The position numbers were made by a program, and so were the translations under genes. From assembly GCF_032362555.1 (NCBI RefSeq), contig NC_083511.1, positions 3,100,001 to 3,164,000 of the forward strand: DNA of 64,000 nucleotides. The letters run 5' to 3'. Source of the DNA: Amyelois transitella. Its lineage: Eukaryota > Arthropoda > Insecta > Lepidoptera > Pyralidae. Positions within the stretch are counted from its first letter, which is position 1. Every line of letters begins with the position of its first letter. This document shows positions 44,886 through 54,199 of the stretch, one piece after another. Under the pieces are notes generated by a model, which saw nothing but the letters and a program-made list of their open reading frames with translations, had not been told where the DNA came from and ran no database searches.

Positions 44886-45408
44886 TAATCAACCAGTGTT
44901 TCCACTATAAAAATTTTCTTTCCCCATGCCTCAATTCCGATTTCCCCTTTTCAGAACTTTTTTCCCCTCAAAAATTATTTTGCTGTAGTTTTGGCACTTT
45001 TGTTGTAACTAAAAGTTTAATTTTTAAATATATTTTTTATAAATATATACGGGACAAATTACACTGATTGAGTTAGCCTCGAAGTAAGTTCGAGACTGTG
45101 TTACGAGATACTAACTCAACGATACTTTGTATATTTTATAATAAATACTTATATAGATAAACATCCAAGACCCAAACCAATCAGAAAAAGTTCTTTTCTC
45201 ATCATGCCCTGACCGGGATTCGAACCCGGGACCTCTGGTGTCACAGACAGGCGTACTACCGCTGCGCCAAAGAGGCCGTCGATATAATTTTATATATAAT
45301 AAAAATTAATATATGATTACCTAAAATTTCCCCTTTTTCTTCCCCTCTGGACCCTGATTACCCCTTAAAAGGGGAATTTCCCCTCATTGTGGAAACACTG
45401 TAATCAAC
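44886..45408. mobile_element. hAT-type MITE
   Basis: The element is 44894-45400. The ends cagtgtttccac and gtggaaacactg are inverted repeats; the 8 bp duplication taatcaac is at 44886-44893 and 45401-45408. ttcccctttt runs near both ends extend the symmetry. It has no coding capacity. It contains SINE-2 (about 45047-45283). Confidence 0.9.
45047..45283 (-). repeat. tRNA-derived SINE-2, full-length
   Basis: The tRNA-like head at 45206-45277 (minus) has an A box (tggcgcagcgg) and a B box (ggttcgaatcc), the internal pol III promoter. The body runs through gatgagaaaagaac and gttgagttagtatctcgtaa to a cccgtatata end. Other copies are at 42455-42590 and 61840-62128. Confidence 0.88.
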
Positions 45409-45767
45409 GAAGGCAAGCACGACCAGTGTCAGACACGTGTGACGTCATTGGAAGTGTAGGTCCGTTTTGGCGCGAAAATTTAAACGATCAGTTTAAAGCC
45501 GCATTTTTTTACGATAAATTAGATTGTTTCAATTTTTTTAATATGTTAAGACCTATTTTACATGGAATTCTTTAAAATGAAATCAAAACTAAAATTATTG
45601 CATGTTCCCTATTATATTCGATGTTCAAGTATTAACAATACATCGGTTTAATACGATGCATCGTAACTATACATCGAGTGTTTTAAATAAATCGATGTAT
45701 ATCGTCCATCTCTAGTGCGTTTTTATTACATGTCACATGAAACGGACAAAAACAATTTAAGGGTTAA

Positions 45768-46656
45768 ACACATTTCATTAAAAACACTTTATGATAGACA
45801 ATAATTTTACCAAATGTTAACCATTTACCGGTGAAAGGTTAAATTCGACTTATTTTTGCTTTGGCATAAGCCACAATATGCTATGGAACACTTTGTTTTA
45901 TAGTTTATTAACGATTACTATTAGCACAGCTTGGTAAAAAGTCGAAAAACACGGGATTTCCTCGGAGAAATGTAAAAACCTCACGGTGACAACTTCACAC
46001 ATGTAAACTAAACGGCGGTGCAGCAGCAAAAGTACATCGAAGCCAATGAAGAGGGTGCTGATAAAAGAGTGTAAACGTTATTTCTCCCCTAAAACCACTG
46101 TTGTGAGAAAGAGACAGATATTGTTTATTTCTGATTCAAGTTGAACAATTACGGTATTTCCATAGGATACTTCTTCATTGGTTTGCAGCTTTCTTTTACT
46201 TGACAGATAGACCTTACCATAGACAACAAATAATACATTCCGTTCCACGGAGAATTTTGTAATATTTTTTCTTAGTTGGTTTAGAAAAAATAATAATTTT
46301 AATATGTTTTAAAAAAATAAACAAACCTAGAAGCCATATATGGCGTTGTATCGGGTAAGAGTTAACGCTCTAGCATAATTCTTGATAAATGTATAAGAAA
46401 AATTCGTATGTGTTAACATCGGTCTCTCCATAGGTTCTATAACATAGGTCTTTATGACAAAAATAGGTAGATTGTTCATGTCAATGTCACTTGTAATTGA
46501 CTTGACAATGACACTCATGCGTTAATGGTGGGTTTGGTTGGTTTGCATTTGAATAAAAATACCTAGGTTATCCATGGTGTTTTCATGACTTCCAATTCAT
46601 TATAATCAGTTTTAATTACAACTAGGCATTTTCCACGTTTGATTGAGCGTAGTGTC
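45768..46656. other. SMYD5 upstream region
   Basis: This is non-repeated sequence between the piggyBac end and the SMYD5 start. A short minus-strand frame (46327-46518, 63 codons, MSVIVKSITSDIDMNNLPIF) sits head to head with SMYD5, but I recognise nothing in it. The string gcacagcttgg near 45926 matches the terminal repeat of the element at 56848. I see no clear TATA box. Confidence 0.4.
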
Positions 46657-49600
46657 ATGGCAGGTTATGAAATACGTTCTTCGAGTAGCAAGAAAGTAAG
46701 CAGAAATTCTCCTACATATTTTGGCTAAATTAATATTTATTGATTTATTATTCATAACGTTTACGTTGTACGTATTTTCAGGGGAAAGGGTTGTTTGCAA
46801 CGAAACACTATAATGAGGGTGATGTCATTTTGGAAGAAGATCCTTTGGTGTCATGTCAATTTGCTTGGAATGCCGCCTACCGATACCTGGCCTGTGATCA
46901 TTGTATGAGGTACCTAGGTTATATTTAAACCTCTTGAAAATGTTAAAATGTAGTCTAGCCTGAAATGTATGATTGGTCAGAGACTTGAGATATTAACACC
47001 TCATTCAGGAATCTATTACGAAGAACATACGCCCGGATTCCGGTAGGGTAGGCAGGAACTACATCTTATCACTTGCTATGATCCCTCCATACTTCAATCA
47101 CTTCATCCACATTCATAAAATCTCTTTCGGGCTCGGCGAGCTTTACAAAAGCTTGTCAGTTTCGGGTTATTTTGGGAATGTCCCTGATTATATAGAACTA
47201 TGTACATAAGGGTAGACACAGCCAACTTGTTAAGTTTAGCTGACAAGTATGGCTTAATGATGGAATTGAGAATCAAATAGTGCTAGCTTATCACTGACAA
47301 GAAGAATCCCAAGTTTGTCACTCATTCCCTTAGTGGCTTTTTATGACATCAATGGGAAAGATATAGTGTGGTCCTATTTAAAGTGCCGGGAACCATGGTT
47401 ATCCTATAAATATACCCCTATCATTATGTTTAATGTTTTTTAGAGAGAGTTTTAGGAGTTGTGTTATTATTTTTAAACAAACTTAAAAATAAATGGCTCC
47501 ACTGTAGCAAGAGCGATAGTTCAGGCTCGACCTCCACAAAGAAAAAATCTTCTGCCAGGCTAGCTGGTGGTATGCCAGGGGAACTGTTGCTCCGACAATG
47601 TAGAGTTAGAGGTTGTATTTATGCTCCAATCTATGAATTCTTTGTAATCGTGAATTAGACTCTTCACTGCTATTGGCTGAGCATGTAATTTTCTTCCCTA
47701 TGATTGACAGTTGACGTGTGATGTTAATGATAAATTATTTTAAAACACATACATACCACTTTGCCTGTCGACCATTGGGGTATAGAGGCTATGAATTTCC
47801 ACTTTCTAAGATCCTTACAGACCTCCTGCTTCCTTCACACTCATTATGCATTTTCGACAATTATGGGTACTCCTTCCATCTCCCTTTTGTAGGACATTCG
47901 AAATTGGTTATTAAAAGTTCAACAAGGCAAGCCCTGTATCACTCTGTCATCCATCTTTTATGGAAAAAAATATACTCGTAATATGTTCAATCAGTTAAAT
48001 CTGTGTATGAATGTTACTTTGACTCTCTTACGCTGTTACACCTACATGTTACATTGATTTGATTATGATGAACTTCGGTACGGAGATGAAAGAACATACT
48101 CTACTTTTTATTGCGAAAAAGGAAACCACTCAGACAAAAATGCGGGCCAAAGCAAGTAATAAATAAATACTATACCATTTTGTATTCTTTTCTGTCTACA
48201 TGAATTCTATCAAAGAATTGTAAGTGCATTGTACATTTAAATTCTTTATTTTTGCAAATGTGGTTGATAATAAAGTGTTAAACCAACTTAAGTTGATAAA
48301 TTTCTGTCTTCCAGGCCAATAGAAACACCTGAACAAAACGTAAGGCGTCTGTCCTGTAAGCCAGACATTGTGCTCCCACATTCAAACTGTTACGAGACCA
48401 ACTTGGAGAACATTACAACGTGCGACCAGTGCGGAGTGCTGTACTGTTGCGAGGGCTGTAAGCAGCAGGCTTATGTGACGTATCACAGATCGCTGTGTTA
48501 TGATGTTAGTGATGTACAGCATCCAGTTATGGTGCTTTTGGAAGCGTGGAAGTAAGTATTTCTATTACAATTAGTGCAGTCCTATGGGGTAGTGTGATTC
48601 CCAAAATTTAATGGTGTCCATTTGATCCCACACTGTATCTGATTTAGCTTCCTGCAAAGTATGACTTATAATAAGAATTGTTATTAAAATATTTTTTAAT
48701 CAGTGAAATTGAGTTGCTTATTCACTATGGTATAGTAATTTTTTTTTCATCTGTGAAACATACCGTACCTTGATCTCCACCACGATTTAGTACCAGATTT
48801 AATCTAAAGGAAAAAGTTTAGGAATTAAGCAAGGTAGTTTACGGAAGATTTAATCAGCGAAACAATTAGTTTTTCTTGCAACATTTAAATGGTTCTTTCC
48901 CACATTATTTTCAGACAAATGCACTATCCACCAGAAACTACGAGCATAATGTTACTTGTCCGGATATTAGCATACATTGAACAAAGTCCGGAACCACCAG
49001 CGGCCGTTGCCAAAATCAAACAGTTCTGTCACAGAACAGTGAACGAAGATGCAGAGTTAGTTCATAAACTACTAGGTGAACAGTTCTCTGATCAGCTCAT
49101 CACATTGAGAGAACTGACCAGTAACGTTATTAGTGGTGATCATGCTAAAGAGGTATGTTATTAGTTTATAACATACATATAATCACGTCTTTATCACCTA
49201 AGAGGTCAGTAGCCTCGAAAAGACTAGCCAGGTTTAGCTGTATGGCTTAATGATTGAACTGAGATTCCAATAGTGAGAGGTTCCTAGCTTATCAGCTAAT
49301 AAAATTCTCAGTTTAGTAGCCTTTCTCTTGATTCCATCCATATCACGTCTGTTTTCCTTGCGGGGTAGACAGAGCCAGCAGTCTTGAAAGACTGACAGGT
49401 GACGATTAGCTGTTTGGCCTAATTGACTCAAATTCTGATTAAATCTTGATTGACTTTAATTCTGCACGGGAAGAGAAGCAGCCGGCACACATTATGTTTT
49501 TTCTTCGCGACTTATCAAATTATGATGTAATGTTCCCAGTTCCTAACACCAGAAGGATTCTGTACCCTAATGGCGCTGATTGGCACTAATGGTCAAGGCA

Positions 49601-50497
49601 TCGGTACTAGCCCTTTAGCGATGTGGGTTAACAACGTGCTGGAGTTGACTATGTCTGATGATGAGAGGCAGCAGTTGGATCTGTTCATTGATAAGCTTTA
49701 TCAGTATGTCGAAAAGGGTATGATTGTTTTTTTTTTTAATTTTCTTTATTATTTTATTGTATGTTGTGTAAATATAACAGCAATATTTAACTTGCAGAGT
49801 CTGGAACATTCCTGAACACAGAGGGCTCGGGGTTGTACCAACTGCAAAGTGCAAGTAACCACAGTTGTGAACCGAATGCAGAGTCATCGTTCCCGTATGG
49901 CAACCATCGCATACAACTCAAAGCGTTGAGGGCTATAGCGCCTGGAGAAGAAATATGTATAAGCTATTTGGACGAATGTGCTCTGCAAAGGTCTAGGCAC
50001 TCTAGGCAAAAGGTATTTTTTTCCTATCCTTATTATTATTTCTATTAATTCCAATTTTAAACTATTCTGTTACTAAGAGACTGACTTACAGATAACGTAC
50101 AGCTGAAACCCCTAGGCGTAGGAAGTTCAAATTATCAAATGAAATGCTGTAAGATTTCCCGAAATTCCCGCGCGATTAAAATATGTGTTACTCAATACAT
50201 ATATGTAGATTATTTTCATGTATGTGTATTTTTTCTTAGAATGTTGATTTTAATATTCAGATGTTTTGCTTTTAAACTGTCCAGCACAGTCCAGTTAGTC
50301 ATTTTAGAACTTTGCTTCATTCTCATTAATCACTTTTCATTCAAGCGTTAAATTGTTAACATTCCCCTTGATTGCAGGAATTAGCTCAAAACTACCTATT
50401 CGTGTGTTGGTGCGAACGTTGCAATGCGCAGGCGTCGCAACCTGATTGTACCAGTGAGGAGGACATGAGCGATGAAGAGATTGACGCCGACGACTGA
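46657..50497 (+). CDS. SMYD5: SMYD5, SET/MYND-domain lysine methyltransferase, 384 aa
   Basis: Seven coding exons: 46657-46695, 46782-46909, 48315-48551, 48915-49152, 49540-49717, 49798-50012 and 50378-50497. All borders are GT-AG, and they sum to 1155 nt (384 codons plus stop). The N-SET part ([20 protein letters not shown]) leads to an atypical MYND-like Cys/His region ([25 protein letters not shown]). Then follow [28 protein letters not shown], and the SET core [14 protein letters not shown] with [12 protein letters not shown]. Post-SET cysteines (VCWCERCNA) and an acidic tail ([15 protein letters not shown]) end it. The order and the [10 protein letters not shown] and SRHSRQK..NYLFVC blocks are specific to SMYD5, a conserved histone/ribosomal-protein lysine methyltransferase. 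This is the only clear host gene; introns 2 and 4 carry SINE and LINE debris. Confidence 0.96.
47030..47170 (-). repeat. Decayed LINE tail (DEAKEVCRDRGKW family) in SMYD5 intron 2
   Basis: It matches the reverse complement of 39690-39830, with landmarks cacttcatccacattcataa and tcgggctcggcg. There are many substitutions. Confidence 0.6.
47195..47397 (-). repeat. Decayed SINE-1 in SMYD5 intron 2
   Basis: A recognisable series: gtagacacagccaac, ggcttaatgatggaattgag, aagaatcccaagtttgt, gtgccgggaacca. It has several deletions. Confidence 0.75.
49163..49440 (-). repeat. Two partial SINE-1 copies in SMYD5 intron 4
   Basis: One decayed copy from about 49163 (acatacatataatcacgtc) is followed by a second partial copy from about 49340 (ttgcggggtagacagagcc, cagtcttgaaagactgac). 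Confidence 0.7.
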
Positions 50498-50653
50498 TGT
50501 TCCAACCTGCTGGCGTTCTGCCTGCTCGGAATATAGCGAGGCGAAGCCAGTTGCAGTAAGTTGTATTGATATTTAGAGTCGATACAAGATTGATAGATTG
50601 ATATAAGCGATGAGCAGATTAGTTGTTCGCCGCGAAATTAGACCTCGCGAACA

Positions 50654-51504
50654 CTTTCTGTTGTTTTTAAATAAAATACGTCTTTTCGATGAACGTGCAA
50701 ATGATTTATTTTATTCACTTTAAACTTACAAGACACTAGGTAGGTATGGAATGCGCTCACGTCACATAATAGGAAAAAGAACTATCTTTTTCCTATTATG
50801 TGACTTGTTTTTTTTTTTTTAAATAATAGACAAACAGAGCGACAACATTGACATATAAACACAGTACTGCCAACTATGTAATTATATTGTATCACAATAC
50901 CCCCTCTCAATATAATTACTTTTATAAGAGTTTTACTCAACATACAATTATGAAATATGATTTTACAAAAAAAAATACTTGTATTCTAGTCCACACTTCT
51001 TGATACATTTTATGAATAATTCCTTATTTAGAGGTTTTGTAAAAACATCAGCTGGTTGTTCACTTGAACTTTTATAACTTACAATTATCTTATTATTTTT
51101 TATAAGATCTTTTACAAAATGATAACGTATGGCGACATGATTTAAGCGTTTTATTGGCTCTGTCGGTCGATGCAGTTAGTCTTTCACAACGTGACAACAG
51201 CCTAACATCAAATTGCCGGTTAGTCGAAGTGCAATGATTTAGTGACAACTTTTATTTAATTCGTAACAAATTATGTGTTTGGGCCTATAACCTGTTGTTT
51301 TTAAATAAAATACTTATTTTTGATGAACGTACAAATGCTTTATTTTATTCACTTTAAACTTACAAGGCACTAGGTAGCTACGTAATGCGCTCACGTCACC
51401 TAAAAGGAAGATGATAGCTTTTTTCTTTTTTATAATAGACAAACAGAGCGACAAATAAATAAAGTAATGCCAACTATGTAATTATATTGTATCACAACAC
51501 TTTC
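50654..51504 (-). mobile_element. Internally deleted Ty1/copia element with both LTRs
   Basis: The element is 50659-51499 with the 5 bp duplication ctttc (50654-50658 and 51500-51504). The LTRs are 50659-50899 (3' LTR on the minus strand) and 51293-51499 (5' LTR), both TGTTGT...ACAACA-like. Next to the 5' LTR is ggttataggccca, like the half-tRNA-Met primer site of copia elements. Between the LTRs only a short leader and the RNase H C-terminus survive (HVAIRYHFVKDLIKNNKII, EQPADVFTKPLNKELF, stop near 50970), joined by a large deletion near 51165. It is non-autonomous and lies just past the SMYD5 stop. Confidence 0.9.
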
Positions 51505-52673
51505 AATTTTAACTGAAATGGGAATGCCTAAAAAAAATTAACGGATTTTCATGTCCAACTAATAAATCCACTGACAGATCCTATACACATTTTAAATTTG
51601 ATTAAAATCTGATCAACGTTTCGAATGTTATGGCGTTACAGACATTCATTCAAAATATGTGTTTTACCATAAATAATGTCTGTTGGGAAAGGCAGTGTCA
51701 GACGGACCCCGGGCCCCGAATCACTTCTGTGGAGGGTGCAACGGGGAACATGCAGAGATGAGAGAGGATGAATGTCTTTTTGTAAAAGGCGCACTCCGGG
51801 CTCCTGTCTAGAGAGAGGAGAATGTTACTGGGAATAACGTCAAGAGAAAGAAAAAGAAGAATGTAGTCTGTTGTATTTGCTGCTTATAAATTTCAGCTTC
51901 TATTCGACGTTGGGCTAGCAGCCATAATACATTTTTATGCATTATCCTTAAAATCTTCCATAAGGTTTCTTATTAGGTATATTATTTTTAAAATATTTAA
52001 AATATTTTGCAGATTTCGAAGTTGGCTACAGCGGTTGAGTTGCGAAGTGGTTTGCAGTGACAAGGATAGATATATTTTACGTTATTATAAAATACGAGTT
52101 TATCAAACGAAAGTTGTTTATTCCATACAGACAGTTGATATCAAATACTCTCAATGTATTCAGATCCAAATAAACTTCAGATCAATGGGAGTTTTTTCTA
52201 AATAACTAGTACTAAATTATTAGGAAGGGTGCAAGGTCCAGTAAAATTTAAGAGAATATAAATGAAAATGAATGACTGGCCTAAGTCATGCTTAATGTGA
52301 TTTTCATATAGATATTTCAATTGACGCTTGGGTTGCTATGCGTTTGGAAAACACTGGATAATTAATCTATACAGCATATACCAGACTTTTAAAATTCGGA
52401 TTTGACCGTATGACCGAGCGAATGAATGAGGTCCACCAATAAACTAGGGCAAAAATTAGTTTTTAGTATAAACAAATTGCTTTTAACTCGATAGTTTGCA
52501 AAATTATAATAATGATGTTAAAATATATGACTGTAGTTTAAAATTTTCTTATTAAGCGGCGCTGAAAATAATCGCGTGGTCTACTTTCGTGACGAACTAT
52601 TTGGGTAAGGTCGTAAAAAAATGTAATAAAACGCACTGTTCAAGTGCGCACAAACACAATACACAATACATAC
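51505..52673. other. Intergenic, no gene seen
   Basis: A GC-richer stretch at 51690-51860 (gacggaccccgggccccgaa) looks like foreign LINE debris, but I cannot name it. About 52390-52590 shares blocks (atatatgactgtagt, ggcgctgaaaat) with 58625-58800, an unnamed dispersed repeat. Confidence 0.45.
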
Positions 52674-52714
52674 ACACAATAACGCACTGGAAATGTTCCA
52701 GTGCGTTATTGTGT
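52674..52714. repeat. Perfect 19 bp inverted repeat, 3 nt loop
   Basis: Arms acacaataacgcactggaa and ttccagtgcgttattgtgt are separated by atg. A related cgcactgttcaagtgcg lies at 52631-52647. No gene or terminal repeat explains it. Confidence 0.85.
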
Positions 52715-52864
52715 TATAGTAAAGGTGCATGTACATATACAGCTAGGTGTTTAAAAAAAGGAAATATTATTTTAATATTTTTATTAGTACTCATAGGTAC
52801 GTTATTAAAATCTACTAATAAACTATGAGTGTTATGTATGTTATTAAAAACAGGCTTTCTTCCT

Positions 52865-53046
52865 ATTATAAAAGCAAAAGTATAATTTTTAACAAAACTG
52901 TCTGAAACATCGAATCAATTATTAATCAAAATCGCACAAATAATTCAAAACCAAAATTATAAAAGCAAAAGTATAATTTTTAACTAAAGTGTCTGAAACA
53001 TCAAAACAAATATTAATCAAAATCGCACAAATACTTCAAAACCAAA
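52865..53046. repeat. 91 bp tandem duplication
   Basis: Units start at 52865 and 52956 (each beginning attataaaagcaaaag) and differ by a few substitutions. Confidence 0.85.
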
Positions 53047-53589
53047 ATTCAGGAGACATACTCAACAAACTAAGCTTTAACACCAAAACTAACAATATCA
53101 GAAACCAAAAGATGAAGCTTGATTTTAGTAATCATAAATTATTCATTTACAAACAAGCCATTATGTCCCACAACAAAAACAGAATGTGTCTTCAACGTTT
53201 ATCATAATATAATCATAAAAATAAGCAGTGAAATAGTAAGGTAAATATTTTGACATTTTAAAAATTAAATGTGCTTAGCTCACTCGCTGCTTCAGGGATT
53301 TAGATTATTTGAAGAAAAACGGAAATATCAAGTTCTTAAACAATGGTTCATAAAATATCCTCAAAGATCTTTTAATAACTTTAGTTTTAAAATGATAGAA
53401 AACATTTCCGTTTTTCTTAAATAATTTGTAACAAAAGTGGCAGTACTGAGTGCACTAAGCCTCTTAAATGCACTTCAATCGTCAAAATAAATGTAGTCAT
53501 CCTTTCAAATGAAAAATTCCTTGGAATTTTCAGTATTTTGAGTCAACACAATTTTTTTCACTATCAAATTTGCCGTGACGATGTCTCGA

Positions 53590-54196
53590 TCATTTTTTTT
53601 GGTATGAACAAAACGTAATTTTGGCCTTTTTTTTAGTTTTTAGGAACGGTACTGTGTAATGATTTTCTCTATAAAACCAATACCTCCAGGCTTTTTTTTC
53701 ACAATACCTTACCAGAACACTATCGTTTATATGAAGATTCAACTCTGATATTTCTGTTTCAATTTTATCTGTTATTATTTCTGACGACGGCTCAAAACCC
53801 GATTGCATATTGATTTCTTCTATCATACCTTTCTTATTTGTGTACGTCTTATTGTCTCTTTGGTTTGATTTTTGGTTCAAAGAGTCCTTTATGCCTTATC
53901 TCGTTTCTTTTTGGTCCTTATCGTTATCAGTCTCATATTTTATTTTGTCCCGTACTTGCATTTTGTATTACATTTAGTTCACTCCCTAAACGGCTTAAAT
54001 CTATATTTATGCATTTATTTTGCACTTTTGTCATTTCAATATCATGAAATTTTATGTTTTCTAAGTCAGTACTATCGTTAAACTGTTCTAGTCCATCACA
54101 CATAAAATACTCGTCGTCTGAAGAGTTATGAAGAGAATATTGTTCACTAATTTCCGTATCAGTGCTGCTATCATAATTGATTCTTGATCTTTTCAC
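53590..54196 (-). pseudogene. Decayed frame, possibly the tail of a DNA transposase
   Basis: A frame from the ATG at 54196 (MKRSRINYDSSTDTEISEQY; Ser/Asp/Glu-rich) runs to 53933. A second frame, 53880-53590, continues with more acidic sequence and then NDSVLVRYCEKKAWRYWF and a Lys-rich end. An acidic linker plus a 'DSVLVRY' beta-rich ending recalls the C-terminal tails of pogo/Tigger-like proteins, but I cannot identify it. I see no DDE core or terminal repeats. Confidence 0.35.
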
Positions 54197-54199
54197 TTT

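Larger units (their letters stand above)
42591..45610. mobile_element. TIR-bounded SWIM/YqaJ element (putative)
   Basis: The ends agggaagatgcaaa (42591 on) and ttgcatgttccct (to 45610) are inverted repeats with one mismatch in the core; tataat continues the symmetry outside. Flanks allow a TATA or TA target duplication, but low complexity makes this ambiguous. The segment carries a multi-exon SWIM/YqaJ gene and a later hAT-type MITE. No transposase is visible, so it would be non-autonomous or a member of an undescribed family. Confidence 0.5.
23982..45722. mobile_element. hAT-A element, expanded to 21.7 kb by insertions
   Basis: The ends tagagatggac (23990) and gtccatctcta (ending 45714) are inverted repeats, flanked by the 8 bp duplication gtgcgttt (23982-23989 and 45715-45722). 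Both ends carry arrays of acatcgat-type motifs (24015-24110 and 45640-45705). Its transposase C-half is at 24216-25790 and its BED N-terminus at 33851-34228, separated by the Sola-like-2 insertion. The upstream part also holds hAT-B, a Tc1-like element and a YqaJ element. Confidence 0.88.
20034..45767. mobile_element. piggyBac element, ends 25.7 kb apart because of nested insertions
   Basis: TTAA at 20034-20037 is followed by cccttaaattg. The inverted copy caatttaaggg (45753-45763) is followed by TTAA (45764-45767). The motif gtcacatgaaacggaca occurs near both ends (20224 and 45732), and tggcaatgtccgtta-type units cluster inside (20185, 23541, 23598, 23650). Subtracting the mariner (20260-21199) and hAT-A (23990-45714) leaves about 3 kb with a piggyBac transposase gene, a normal size. 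Both nested elements have their own target duplications, which proves they came later. Confidence 0.8.

Noticed and set aside
45206-45277. A tRNA gene on the minus strand
   Set aside because: A and B boxes are present, but the anticodon stem does not pair and the sequence continues into a SINE-2 body that recurs elsewhere in the window. It is the head of a tRNA-derived SINE.
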